Assembly (NCBI RefSeq): GCF_039724765.1 | Contig: NZ_CP155729.1 | Span: forward strand, 3,233,501-3,297,500 | Length of the DNA: 64,000 nt | Source of the DNA: Sagittula stellata E-37 | GTDB taxonomy: Bacteria > Pseudomonadota > Alphaproteobacteria > Rhodobacterales > Rhodobacteraceae | Direction of reading: 5' to 3' | Part shown: piece after piece, positions 17,426 through 25,720 of the stretch | How the letters are laid out: each line of letters starts with the position of its first letter | Position numbering within the stretch: position 1 is the first letter of the stretch | The notes under the pieces: generated by a model | The model's database searches: none | The model's input: the letters and a program-made list of their open reading frames with translations, nothing else | Told to the model about the DNA's origin: nothing | Position numbers and translations under genes: made by a program

Positions 17426-18487
17426 ATGACAGGACTGCCGTTGTGCGTGGTAGGCGCCGGTTCCATCGGGCAGCGTCATATCGAGGTGGCAGGTCTGTCG
17501 GAGATGACGGAACTGGTCGCTGTCGTGGAGCCGCATGCGCCCCTGCGCGAGGCGCTGGCGGCCCAGGGTCTGCCCATGGTGGCCACGCTGGACGAGGTGC
17601 CGGAAAAGGTGCGCGCGGCCATTGTGGCGACACCGACGCAGGATCACCATGCATCGACGCTGGCCTGCCTGTCGCGCGGCTGGGCTGTGATCGCCGAGAA
17701 GCCGCTGGCCGGAACGCTCGACGCGGCGCGCGCCCTGGGCGACGCATCGGCGGCGGCGGGCCTGCCGCTGTTTACCGGCCATCACCGGCGCTGCCATCCG
17801 TTTTCCATCGCGGGGCGCGCGGCGCTGTCCGGGATCGGCGATCTCGTGGGTGTGCAGGGGTTGTGGTCGTTGCGCAAGCACGACAGCTATTACGACGCAC
17901 CGTGGCGGCGGATGCCGGGCGCCGGGCCGCTGCTGACCAACATGACCCACGAGATCGACCTGCTGCGCTTCCTGATCGGCGAGATGACGGAGGTCACGGC
18001 GCTGCTGTCCTCTGCCCGGCGTGGCTTCGAGATCGAGGACACTGCCGCACTGGCCTTCCGGTTCGGCGACGGCGCACTGGGATCCTTCCTGATCTCTGAC
18101 GCCGGCGCGTCGCCCTGGTCGTTCGAGAGCGGATCGTTCGAGAACCCGGCGATTGCCGGATCGGGCGAGGATTACCTGCGCGTGACCGGCACCGAGGGCG
18201 CGCTGGCCTTTCCGTCGCTGACCCGCTGGGGGCGGTCCGGGCCGGGCGAGATCGAATGGTCGAAACCGCTGGCCCGCACCGATGGCCCCCGGTTCGATCC
18301 GATCGACCCGCTGCTGGCGCAGATCGAACGCTTTGCGGCGGTTGTGGCGGGCGGCGAGGACGACGTGCTCTGCACCGCCGCGGACGGCATCGCGGCGATG
18401 GAGATGACGCTGGCCTGCGCGCTGTCGGCGCGCGATGGGCGGCCCGTGACACCACGCGAGGTGCCGGGCGATTACACCGGGGTGTGA
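17426..18487 (+). CDS. Gfo/Idh/MocA-family oxidoreductase
   Basis: The 353-residue NAD(P)-dependent enzyme has an N-terminal Rossmann fold (CVVGAGSIGQRHIEVA) and the family motif EKPLAGTLDAA, whose lysine is the usual catalytic residue. The C-terminal alpha/beta domain has the active-site segment THEIDLLRFLIG. Family members oxidise sugars, inositols or amino sugars. Its place between UxaA and the KDF-dehydrogenase-like SDR suggests a step in the same catabolic route, perhaps oxidation of the free sugar or lactone precursor. The start at 17426 has AGAGGAAG upstream. Substrate unknown. Confidence 0.85.
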   Translation: MTGLPLCVVGAGSIGQRHIEVAGLSEMTELVAVVEPHAPLREALAAQGLPMVATLDEVPEKVRAAIVATPTQDHHASTLACLSRGWAVIAEKPLAGTLDAARALGDASAAAGLPLFTGHHRRCHPFSIAGRAALSGIGDLVGVQGLWSLRKHDSYYDAPWRRMPGAGPLLTNMTHEIDLLRFLIGEMTEVTALLSSARRGFEIEDTAALAFRFGDGALGSFLISDAGASPWSFESGSFENPAIAGSGEDYLRVTGTEGALAFPSLTRWGRSGPGEIEWSKPLARTDGPRFDPIDPLLAQIERFAAVVAGGEDDVLCTAADGIAAMEMTLACALSARDGRPVTPREVPGDYTGV

Positions 18488-18516
18488 GCCCCAGGGGACC
18501 AAACGGGAGGACACCC

Positions 18517-19239
18517 ATGAGACTGCAGGGCAAACGCGCCTTCATCACCGCCGCCGGACAGGGCATCGGCCGCGCCATCGCCGAGGGCTACTTGCGCGAA
18601 GGCGCCACGGTGATCGCCACGGACCTCAACGCCGGGCTGATGGACGGGCTGGGCTGCGAGACGGCGGCGCTCGACGTGACCGACAAGGCGGCGGTGACCG
18701 CCGCGGTCGAGGCAGCGGCGCCGGACGTGCTGGTGAACTGCGCGGGCTTCGTGCACGCGGGGCCGCTGCTGGATGCCACGGACGACGAGTTCGACTTCGC
18801 CATCGCGCTGAACGTCCGCAGCCAGTTCCACGCCATGCAGGCCGCGCTGCCGGGGATGATCGCGCGCGGCGGCGGGGCCATCGTCAACATCGCGTCCGTC
18901 GCCTCGTCCATCGTCGCGGCACCGAACCGCTGCATCTACGGCATGTCGAAGGCGGCGGTGATCGGGCTGACCAAATCGGTGGCGGTCGATTACGTCAAGC
19001 AAGGCATCCGGGTGAACTGCATCTGTCCGGGCACGGTAGACAGCCCCTCGCTGCACGACCGCCTGCGGGCGATGGGTGACTACGAGGAGGCCCGCAAAGC
19101 TTTCGAAGCGCGCCAGCCCATGGGCCGGATCGGCACCGCAGAGGAGATCGCGCATCTGGCGATCTACCTCGGCTCGGACGAGAGCGCCTTTACCACCGGA
19201 CAGGCGCATGTGATCGACGGCGGCTGGGCGGCGGCCTGA
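18517..19239 (+). CDS. SDR, 2-keto-3-deoxy-L-fuconate dehydrogenase-like
   Basis: This 240-residue SDR strongly resembles 2-keto-3-deoxy-L-fuconate dehydrogenase (and human BDH2). It has AAGQGIGRAIAEG, the short LVNCAGFVHAG, the active-site region SVASSIV followed by CIYGMSKAAVIGLTKSVA, and VNCICPGTVDSPSL. That enzyme oxidises C4 of 2-keto-3-deoxy-L-fuconate to the 2,4-diketo acid, which the FAH-fold enzyme at 10155 would cleave. The gene is 29 bases after the MocA-type gene with GGGAGG as ribosome-binding site. I am fairly sure of the subfamily, less of the in vivo substrate, since L-rhamnose- and D-arabinose-derived acids use near relatives. Confidence 0.82.
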   Translation: MRLQGKRAFITAAGQGIGRAIAEGYLREGATVIATDLNAGLMDGLGCETAALDVTDKAAVTAAVEAAAPDVLVNCAGFVHAGPLLDATDDEFDFAIALNVRSQFHAMQAALPGMIARGGGAIVNIASVASSIVAAPNRCIYGMSKAAVIGLTKSVAVDYVKQGIRVNCICPGTVDSPSLHDRLRAMGDYEEARKAFEARQPMGRIGTAEEIAHLAIYLGSDESAFTTGQAHVIDGGWAAA

Positions 19240-19244
19240 TGTAG

Positions 19245-19261
19245 GGTGCAGATTCTGCACC
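19245..19261. promoter_or_regulatory. perfect 8-1-8 palindrome before the DMT permease gene
   Basis: GGTGCAGA-T-TCTGCACC lies 5 bases after the SDR stop and 21 before the permease ATG. It could be an operator for a separate promoter or a small mRNA hairpin near the ribosome-binding site. It differs from the TGGTATACCA motif used elsewhere. Confidence 0.4.
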
Positions 19262-19282
19262 TTCAATGCGAGGGGACAGAGG

Positions 19283-20191
19283 ATGACGGAGGCGAAGCCA
19301 CGCGAGGACCGCACACGCACGGGTGTGCTGCTGATGGTGCTCGCGGTGGCCTTCTTCACCTGCATCGACAGTTCGGCGAAACTGCTGATCATTGCGGGGC
19401 TGCCGACGTTGCAGGTGGTCTTTGCCCGCTACACCGGGCATTTCCTTGTGGCCGTTCTGCTGTTCGGCCTGCGGGATCCTTCCGCCTTCCGGAGCCATGC
19501 GCCGGTCAAGCAGATGTTGCGGTCGCTTTTCCTGCTGGGGTCGACGGTGCTGAACTTCTCGGCGCTGCAGTTCCTGCCGATCACCGTTACCACGACGATC
19601 ATGTTCGCCGGGCCCATCGCCATCACGCTTCTGGCGATCCCGCTTCTGGGCGAGAAGGTGGGCCTGAGGCGGATCGTGGCGGTCTGCTGCGGTTTTGCCG
19701 GCGTGCTGGTGGTGATGCAGCCATGGGGGGCGGAGTTCCACCCTGCCATGTTCCTGTCGCTCGGTGCGCTGGTCTGCGCCTCCTTCTACTTCATCCTGAC
19801 GCGCATGCTGTCGGACGTGGAAGCCAACGCCACCCAGCAGCTCTGGTCCTCGGGGATCGCCGCGCTGTGCCTGCTGCCCTTCGTGCTGCAGGACTGGACC
19901 TGGCCGACGGGCTGGTCCTGGCTGCCCTTCGTGCTGATCGGCTGCTTTGGCGCGTCGGGGCACATCGCGGCGACCGTGGCACACCGGCTGGCCGATGCCT
20001 CGATCCTGGCGCCGGTCGTCTACGTGCAGATCTTCATGGCCGCCTTCGCGGGTTGGTCGCTGTTCGACACGCTCCCCACCGTGTGGACGCTGGGCGGCGG
20101 GCTCATCATCATCGCCTCCGGGCTGTACATATGGCAACGAGAGCGGGTCGTGCGCGGCCGCGTGCGGAGGCCGGTGCCTGCCCAGCGTTAG
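19283..20191 (+). CDS. DMT-superfamily (EamA) permease
   Basis: The 302-residue integral membrane protein has ten predicted helices in two EamA repeats (residues about 13-135 and 150-285), with the family glutamate motif LGEKVGLRRIVAVCCGFAGV closing the first repeat. It may export or import a metabolite of the island; the DMT fold does not tell which. It ends the plus-strand group that starts at the UxaA gene. GAGGGGACAGAGG precedes the ATG at 19283. A long hairpin follows between it and the convergent SDR. Confidence 0.85.
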   Translation: MTEAKPREDRTRTGVLLMVLAVAFFTCIDSSAKLLIIAGLPTLQVVFARYTGHFLVAVLLFGLRDPSAFRSHAPVKQMLRSLFLLGSTVLNFSALQFLPITVTTTIMFAGPIAITLLAIPLLGEKVGLRRIVAVCCGFAGVLVVMQPWGAEFHPAMFLSLGALVCASFYFILTRMLSDVEANATQQLWSSGIAALCLLPFVLQDWTWPTGWSWLPFVLIGCFGASGHIAATVAHRLADASILAPVVYVQIFMAAFAGWSLFDTLPTVWTLGGGLIIIASGLYIWQRERVVRGRVRRPVPAQR

Positions 20192-20265
20192 CGGTACATC
20201 CGTCCGTCGGGTACGGGAGCAATGACAGCCAGAACGTCGTGCGAACGCTCTGACCATGCACGATA

Positions 20266-20306
20266 TGGAAAGGCCGTTCAGGCGATACGCCCAAACGGCC
20301 CTTCCA
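20266..20306. terminator. long hairpin between convergent genes
   Basis: TGGAAAGGCCGTT pairs with AACGGCCCTTCCA (one mismatch). Inside it GGCG-ATA-CGCC closes the tip across a 2x2 internal loop. It lies between the DMT permease and the convergent SDR gene. A second perfect dyad, GGCGGGGAC-G-GTCCCCGCC, follows at 20341-20359. Both probably end transcripts, although no T-run is present. Confidence 0.55.
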
Positions 20307-20372
20307 TCCGAAGTCTTGCGTGTCCTGGCCTGCCAGACACGGCGGGGACGGTCCCCGCCGGCCCCGGACAGT

Positions 20373-21110
20373 TCAGCCGCGTCCGATGTAGGGCATCGCC
20401 GAGGCCATGACGGTCATGAACTGGACGTTCGCTTCAAGCGGCAGCGACGCCATGTGCAGCACCGACGATGCCACATTCGCCACGTCCATCACCGGCTCGA
20501 CCGCGATGGACCCGTCTGCCTGCGGCACACCCTTGGTCATCTTCTCTGCCATGTCGGTCAGCGCGTTGCCGATGTCGATCTGTCCGCAGGCGATGTTGTA
20601 GGGCCGCCCGTCCAGCGAGAGGGAGCGCGTCAGCCCGGTGATCGCGTGCTTCGACGCGGTGTAGGGGGCCGATCCCCAGCGCGGCACATAGGCCGAAACC
20701 GAGCCGTTGTTGATGATCCGCCCGCCCATCGGGTCCTGCTTGCGCATCCGGCCGAATGCCGCGCGGGCGCAGATGAACGACCCGGTCACGTTGATGTCGA
20801 TGCACTTGCGCCAGTCGTCGACGCTGATCTCGTCCACCGGGCTTCCCGAGACGGAGACACCGGCGTTGTTGAACAGCGCGTCGATGCGCCCCCATTCGGC
20901 CATCGCCTTGTCGAAGGCGGCGTCCACCTGTGCCTCGTCCACCACGTCGCAGGGCAAGGCGAGCGCGTTCTCGTGGCTGTCGGCCATCTCGGCCACCGTC
21001 TCGGGCGTGCGACCCACGATGCCCACGCGCCAGCCAGCCTCCAGAAAGGTCTGCGCGCAGGCCTTGCCGATACCGCGCGCGCCCCCGGTGATGATGATTG
21101 TCTTGCTCAT
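20373..21110 (-). CDS. SDR-family oxidoreductase
   Basis: This is a 245-residue SDR with TGGARGIGKACAQTF, LFNNAGVSVSG, and the active-site GSVSAYVPRWGSAPYTASKHA (Ser, Tyr, Lys). The C-terminus lacks the usual GG motif and ends VMASAMPYIGRG, a form seen in SDRs of sugar-catabolic clusters. It lies downstream of the IlvD/Edd dehydratase on the same strand (97 bases, with a hairpin between), so the two are probably co-transcribed from the operator region at 23050. The likely role is oxidation of an aldose, or of the 2-keto-3-deoxy acid made by the dehydratase. Confidence 0.82.
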   Translation of the reverse strand: MSKTIIITGGARGIGKACAQTFLEAGWRVGIVGRTPETVAEMADSHENALALPCDVVDEAQVDAAFDKAMAEWGRIDALFNNAGVSVSGSPVDEISVDDWRKCIDINVTGSFICARAAFGRMRKQDPMGGRIINNGSVSAYVPRWGSAPYTASKHAITGLTRSLSLDGRPYNIACGQIDIGNALTDMAEKMTKGVPQADGSIAVEPVMDVANVASSVLHMASLPLEANVQFMTVMASAMPYIGRG

Positions 21111-21161
21111 GTGAAGCTCTCCCCCATGTTTCTTCGAGCCTTGGAAATGCCGAAAGGCGCG

Positions 21162-21180
21162 CCGGGGGCCCTGCCCCCGG
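21162..21180 (-). terminator. intra-operon hairpin between dehydratase and SDR
   Basis: CCGGGGGC-CCT-GCCCCCGG is a perfect 8-bp stem in the 97-base spacer between the dehydratase stop and the SDR start. It may attenuate or stabilise the message. Confidence 0.45.
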
Positions 21181-21207
21181 TCCTTCTCGGATCGCGCCCT
21201 TCGGATG

Positions 21208-22989
21208 TCAGTGGTTGTCGCGCGGCAAGTCCCTGCGGATCTTCTGGTAGGCCGTCGCGAGTTCGAGGCAGCCGCCTTCGGCCAGTTGGCCGACGTGGGT
21301 GCGGTAGATCTCCTGCCACGGTGTCTGGTTATGGATCTCGGGGGCTTCCCAGGCGTCGATACGGGCCTGCCACTCCGCCTCGTCCACCAGCGCATCCATG
21401 CGCGAGGCGTTGAGGTCCAGCCGCACCCGGTCGCCGGTCCTGAGATGCGCCAACCCGCCCCCGACCACCGCCTCGGGCGAGGCGTTCAGGATCGACGGGC
21501 TTTCCGAAGTGCCCGACTGCCGCCCGTCGCCCACTGTCGGCAGGTGGTTGATCCCCGCCTTGATGAGCGCGTCCGGCGGCTGCATGTTCACCACCTCGGC
21601 AGAGCCGGGATAACCCACGCATCCGACGCCGCGGATGAACAGGATCGAATGCTCGTCGATCTCCAGCGAGGCGTCGTTGATCCGGTCGTGGTAGTCCTCC
21701 GGCCCTTCGAAGACCACGGCCCGCGCCTCGTAGATCCCTTCCTCGCCCGGCGTCGACAGGAACCGCTTGCGGAAGTCCGGCGAGATCACCGAGGTCTTCA
21801 TCAGCGCGCTGTCGAACAGGTTCCCCGTCAGCACCTTGAAGCCCGCGTTTTCACGCAGCGGCTCCGCATAGGTGCGGATCACGTCCAGGTCGACGCTTTC
21901 CACCCCGGCAAGGTTTGCGCCCATGGTGTTGCCCGTGGCGGTCATCGCGCCCTCGTGCAGGCGCCCGGCCTTCATCAGTTCGCCCATGACGGCGGGTACG
22001 CCACCGGCGCGGAAGAAACTCTCGCCCAGGTATTCGCCCGCGGGCTGCATGTTGACCAGAAGAGGCACGTCGAAGCCCACCGTCTCCCAGTCCTTCACGT
22101 TCAGTTCCACCCCGGCGTGGCGGGCCACCGCCTGCAGGTGCGGCGGCGCGTTGGTCGACCCGCCGATGGCCGCGTTGACGACGATCGCGTTCTCGAAGGC
22201 CTCACGCGTCAGGATGTCGGAGGGTTTCAGATCGTCGAGCACCATCTGCACGATGCGCTTGCCGGTCTCGTAGGCCATGGCCATCCGCTCGCGGAACGGC
22301 GCGGGGATCGCCGAGGACCCGGTCAGCGTCATGCCGAGCGCCTCCGCCATGGCGTTCATGGTCGAGGCGGTGCCCATGGTGTTGCAGTGCCCCAGCGACG
22401 GTGCCGACGAACAGACGCGGCCCATGAATTCCTCGTAGTCGATCTTTCCCTCGGCCAGCAAACGGCGCGATTCCCAGACGATGGCGCCCGACCCGGCGCG
22501 CTTGCCCTTCCACCAGCCGTCCAGCATCGGGCCGCCGTTGAGCGCAATGGCCGGGATATCCACGGTCGCCGCGCCCATGAGCTGCGCGGGCGTGGTCTTG
22601 TCGCAACCGGTGGTCAGCACCACGCCGTCGATGGGATAGCCGTGCAGCACCTCCACGAGGCTCAGGTACGCGAGGTTGCGGTCCAGCGCCGCGGTCGGGC
22701 GCTTGCCGGTTTCCTGGATCGGGTGGATCGGGAATTCCATCGGAATGCCGCCCGCCTCGCGGATGCCTGCCTTGATGCGGTCCATCAGGAAGACATGGAT
22801 CTTGTTGCAGGGCGCGATATCGGAGCCGGTGTTGGCGATCCCGATCACCGGGCGGTCGGACATCAGTTCTTCGCGCGTGTAGGTGCTGTTCTGGTAACGC
22901 TCCACGTAAAGTGCGGTCATGCCCGGATTGTTCGGATTGTCGAACCACTCCTGGCTGCGGAAACGTTTTTTCGCGCGTGTGTCTGACAT
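21208..22989 (-). CDS. IlvD/Edd-family sugar-acid dehydratase
   Basis: The 593-residue enzyme is an IlvD/Edd dehydratase of the sugar-acid branch (L-arabonate, D-xylonate, D-fuconate or gluconate dehydratase), which converts an aldonate to a 2-keto-3-deoxy acid using an Fe-S cluster and Mg. The cluster cysteines C61 (APCNKIH), C129 (TTGCDKTTPA) and C202 (GHCNTMGTAST) are all present. The C-terminus has the VGDGRQSGTSESPSILN motif of the pentonate branch. The start at 22989 (MSDTRAKKRFRSQ) follows GGGAGAAAA. The divergent spacer carries the best GntR operator of the window, so this step is probably induced with the island. Confidence 0.9.
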   Translation of the reverse strand: MSDTRAKKRFRSQEWFDNPNNPGMTALYVERYQNSTYTREELMSDRPVIGIANTGSDIAPCNKIHVFLMDRIKAGIREAGGIPMEFPIHPIQETGKRPTAALDRNLAYLSLVEVLHGYPIDGVVLTTGCDKTTPAQLMGAATVDIPAIALNGGPMLDGWWKGKRAGSGAIVWESRRLLAEGKIDYEEFMGRVCSSAPSLGHCNTMGTASTMNAMAEALGMTLTGSSAIPAPFRERMAMAYETGKRIVQMVLDDLKPSDILTREAFENAIVVNAAIGGSTNAPPHLQAVARHAGVELNVKDWETVGFDVPLLVNMQPAGEYLGESFFRAGGVPAVMGELMKAGRLHEGAMTATGNTMGANLAGVESVDLDVIRTYAEPLRENAGFKVLTGNLFDSALMKTSVISPDFRKRFLSTPGEEGIYEARAVVFEGPEDYHDRINDASLEIDEHSILFIRGVGCVGYPGSAEVVNMQPPDALIKAGINHLPTVGDGRQSGTSESPSILNASPEAVVGGGLAHLRTGDRVRLDLNASRMDALVDEAEWQARIDAWEAPEIHNQTPWQEIYRTHVGQLAEGGCLELATAYQKIRRDLPRDNH

Positions 22990-23049
22990 CGTATTTTCTC
23001 CCTTCCCCGTCTCGGGCGATTCCCGGCGCGGGCTTCGCGGCATCCTCAC

Positions 23050-23067
23050 CATTTGGTATACCAAATG
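23050..23067. promoter_or_regulatory. GntR operator, dehydratase / exported-protein divergent region
   Basis: CATTTGGTATACCAAATG is a perfect 18-base palindrome, the longest copy of the motif in the window. It lies 61 bases before the dehydratase start and 87 before the plus-strand gene at 23154, well placed to control both. Confidence 0.8.
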
Positions 23068-23153
23068 CAAGCACCGCCCTTGACAAGATCGCCTCGCCCC
23101 CCTGCTATGCCCCCGGAAAGGGCCGCCACGCGCGCGCCTTGAGGGAGGACATC

Positions 23154-23678
23154 ATGAACCGTGCGTTGCCCATGCTCGCCGTGGCGTGGCTTGCCCTGCC
23201 CGCCTGTGCGGAGGAGCCGCTGACACCGGCCATCGACACCGAGGCCGTCGCCGGATGCGTGGCCGAAGCGCGGGCGCGCGATGCCTCTCCCGACATCTGC
23301 ATCGGTCCGACTCTGGCAGGCTGTGGCAGTCTGCCCGCCGACGCACCCGCGCTTGCCACGCTGTGCTACGACGCGGCGCGCCTGCGACTGTCGGAGGCCG
23401 CGGCAGAACGGCTGACACGGCTCGACGGAACGGCGCCGGAACCCGTCGCCCTGCGCGCCCGCATCGAGACCAAGTACGACTTGCTCTCGGGCCTCCTGCA
23501 ATGCGACCGGCTGGAAGAGCTGGGGCGGCTTGCCGATACCCCGGCTGAGGCGCTGGCCCTGCAAAAGACCCGCTGCGAAGCCACCGCCTCCGGGCTGGCC
23601 TACATCCGCCTGCTGTGGCGCGTGACGCCGGGCGACCAGCAACAGACACTGCCGGACAGCCCGGCCCAAGGAGACTGA
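23154..23678 (+). CDS. exported cysteine-rich hypothetical protein
   Basis: The 174-residue product begins with a signal peptide (MNRALPMLAVAWLALPACAEE). LPAC could be an atypical lipobox, otherwise cleavage is after CA. The mature part has six or seven cysteines (AGCVAEA, DICIGP, AGCGSL, TLCYDA, LQCDRL, TRCEAT), suggesting disulfides, and resembles LprI/DUF1311-like periplasmic proteins in the CIG and C-Y spacing, though I cannot confirm that family. It is followed by the RraA gene after 3 bases, and the shared upstream operator ties it to the sugar island. Why a periplasmic protein sits first in this operon is unclear. Confidence 0.65.
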   Translation: MNRALPMLAVAWLALPACAEEPLTPAIDTEAVAGCVAEARARDASPDICIGPTLAGCGSLPADAPALATLCYDAARLRLSEAAAERLTRLDGTAPEPVALRARIETKYDLLSGLLQCDRLEELGRLADTPAEALALQKTRCEATASGLAYIRLLWRVTPGDQQQTLPDSPAQGD

Positions 23679-23681
23679 CCC

Positions 23682-24377
23682 ATGATCGAAGAACCACCCG
23701 TCCTGACCATCGTCGAAGGCGCCCCCACCCCGACGCCGGACCAGATCGCCGCGCTGAAGGGGGTGGAGACCGCCTTTATCTGCGACGCGATGGGCGGCAT
23801 CGCCGCCATGTCCACGGCCATCGCGCCGCTGGGCCTGGGAGACGAACTCGACCGCCACGTGGTGGGCCGCGCGCTGGTCGCCGACAGCGGGCCGATGGAC
23901 ATCATGGCGACGCTGGCCGCCGTCAACCTGCTGACGCCAGGTGACGTGGTTGTCCATGCGGCACACGGCCATGACGGTTGCGCCACCATTGGCGACCAGC
24001 TGTCCGGCATGTTGAAGAACGCGGGCGCGGCAGGATTCGTCACCGACGGGCCGATGCGCGACTTCGACGGCATCCGCGCCACCGGCCTGCCCTGCTGGTG
24101 CACCGGCCTGAACCCGAACTCTCCCTATGCCAACGGCCCCGGCACCCTTGGCGGCTCGGCGGTGGTCGGCGGCCGCCAGGTGGCGACGGGCGACCTCATC
24201 GTGGCCGACCGCAACGGCGTTGTGGTCATTCCCTACGCCCGGATCGACTCGGTGATCGCCAAGGCGCAGGAGGTCGCGAAGATGGAGAAAGAGCTGGAGG
24301 CAAAGGTAAAGGACGGTTTCCGCGCGCCTCTGGACATCGACGCCATGCTGGCCGACGGTCGCGCGAAGAAGGTGTGA
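23682..24377 (+). CDS. RraA-family protein (aldolase/demethylmenaquinone methyltransferase-like)
   Basis: The 231-residue protein has the RraA fold: residues 30-40 ICDAMGG, the GDVVVHAAHGHDGCATIGDQLSGML core, and the family GFVTDGPMRDFDGI where R and D bind metal and substrate. Catalytic members are 4-hydroxy-4-methyl-2-oxoglutarate/oxaloacetate aldolases or decarboxylases; others only bind RNase E. In sugar clusters an aldolase cleaving a hydroxy-keto acid is more likely. It starts 3 bases after the exported protein's stop, with AAGGAG overlapping that gene's end. Confidence 0.82.
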   Translation: MIEEPPVLTIVEGAPTPTPDQIAALKGVETAFICDAMGGIAAMSTAIAPLGLGDELDRHVVGRALVADSGPMDIMATLAAVNLLTPGDVVVHAAHGHDGCATIGDQLSGMLKNAGAAGFVTDGPMRDFDGIRATGLPCWCTGLNPNSPYANGPGTLGGSAVVGGRQVATGDLIVADRNGVVVIPYARIDSVIAKAQEVAKMEKELEAKVKDGFRAPLDIDAMLADGRAKKV

Positions 24378-24413
24378 GCCACGGGGCCGCCACCGAACCG
24401 GAGTGCGTCGCCA

Positions 24414-24890
24414 TTGTCCCACAGCCCCCTATCGATCGACGACGGAGCCTGCCGTTTCCGTCCAGCGACCTGCGCAGAAGCCGATGCTCTCGCCGACATC
24501 CGTGTCGCGGCCATGCGCCCGAGCCTGGAGGCCGTCGGGCGATTTTCGCCCGAGCGCGCCCGTGAGAGGTTCCTGAAAGGCTTCGATCCAGCGGACACGA
24601 CAGTGATCGAGATCGGCGCAGAGATGGCCGGGTTCTTCGTCGTGCGGCGCCGGAAAGACCACCTCTACCTCGACCACCTCTACGTCGAACCCGCTCACCA
24701 GGGTCGGGGACTGGGGCGGGTGGTGGTTGCCGGCCTTCAGGCCAGCGCGGAACGGGAAGGGCTGCCGATCCGCCTGATGGCGCTGAACGGCAGCCCTGCA
24801 AACGACTTCTACAAAGGGTGCGGGTTTACGCTCGTGTCGTCCGACGACCTCGACACGATCTACGCATGGCAGGCACCGCCTGCCAAGTGA
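24414..24890 (+). CDS. GNAT-family N-acetyltransferase
   Basis: The 158-residue protein has the GNAT core, with acetyl-CoA loop VEPAHQGRGLGRVVV (Q/R-x-x-G-x-G/A) at residues about 91-105 and the C-terminal NDFYKGCGFTLV segment. No ATG fits the fold: the only usable start is TTG at 24414, with GGAG 11 bases upstream, giving MSHSPLSIDDGA. The next ATG would remove the first strands. The target is unknown. It follows the RraA gene by 36 bases and may be read through from it. Confidence 0.8.
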   Translation: MSHSPLSIDDGACRFRPATCAEADALADIRVAAMRPSLEAVGRFSPERARERFLKGFDPADTTVIEIGAEMAGFFVVRRRKDHLYLDHLYVEPAHQGRGLGRVVVAGLQASAEREGLPIRLMALNGSPANDFYKGCGFTLVSSDDLDTIYAWQAPPAK

Positions 24891-24899
24891 CGCCCCCGC

Positions 24900-25697
24900 T
24901 CAGTTCATGTACCAGCCGTGGCTGACAACGACCGACTGCCCGGTCAGCGCGTTGGTCTTGAAGGACGCAAACAGATGCGCGATCTCCGCCACGTCCTCAA
25001 CCGTGGTGAACTCGGTGTCCACCGTCTCGCCCAGCATCACGTCGCTGACCACTTCCTCTTCGGAAATGCCCAGATCCTTGGCCTGTTCGGGGATCTGTTT
25101 TTCCACCAGCGGTGTCTTCACGAAACCGGGGCAGATCACGTTGGCCCGCACGCCATCCTTGCCGCCTTCCTTCGAGATCACCCGTGCCAGCCCCAGTAGC
25201 CCGTGTTTTGCCGTGACATAGGCGGACTTCAGCGGCGAGGCCTCTTTCGAGTGTACCGACCCCATGAAGATGATGGAGCCGGAGCCCTGCTTCTTCATGT
25301 GCGGGATCACCGCCTTCGAGGTCAGGAAAGCTCCGTCGAGGTGGATCGACAGCAGCTTTTTCCATTCGTCGAACGGAAAGTCCTCAAGCTTGTGCACAAT
25401 CTGCACGCCGGCGTTGGACACCAGCACATCCACCGTGCCCCATGTGTCGACAACCTTGGCGACACCGGAATTGACGGCTTCTTCGGAGGTGACATCCATG
25501 TCGATGCCCATCGCCTCGCCGGGCCCCTGGTCTGTCAGTTCCTTTGCAGCTGCCTCTGCCTTGTCGAGCGCGATGTCGGCGATCGCGACCTTCGCGCCGG
25601 AGGCGACGTAGCGCGCGGCGATGGCCTTGCCGATGCCGGAGGCGGCGCCGGTGACGATGCAGATCTTGCCTTTCATGTCCTGAAGTACGTCGGTCAT
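24900..25697 (-). CDS. bdhA: 3-hydroxybutyrate dehydrogenase
   Basis: This 265-residue SDR matches D-3-hydroxybutyrate dehydrogenase, which interconverts 3-hydroxybutyrate and acetoacetate with NAD in polyhydroxybutyrate and ketone-body turnover. It has TGAASGIGKAIAARY, VSNAGVQIVHKLEDFPFDEWKKL (the family QIV/FPxxxW pattern), GSVHSKEASPLKSAYVTAKHG and the C-terminal GQSVVVSHGWYMN with the typical W. The ATG at 25697 follows AAGGAGA; an open extension upstream has no homology. The patatin gene lies upstream on the same strand, separated by 264 bases that contain three copies of an inverted repeat. Confidence 0.92.
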   Translation of the reverse strand: MTDVLQDMKGKICIVTGAASGIGKAIAARYVASGAKVAIADIALDKAEAAAKELTDQGPGEAMGIDMDVTSEEAVNSGVAKVVDTWGTVDVLVSNAGVQIVHKLEDFPFDEWKKLLSIHLDGAFLTSKAVIPHMKKQGSGSIIFMGSVHSKEASPLKSAYVTAKHGLLGLARVISKEGGKDGVRANVICPGFVKTPLVEKQIPEQAKDLGISEEEVVSDVMLGETVDTEFTTVEDVAEIAHLFASFKTNALTGQSVVVSHGWYMN

Positions 25698-25720
25698 GGG
25701 TAGTCTCCTTTTCAGTTCGT

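Noticed and set aside
23050..23067. The 18-base palindrome as a phage or integron attachment site
   Set aside because: No integrase, tRNA or target duplication is nearby, and the same core occurs in several promoter regions, which fits an operator.
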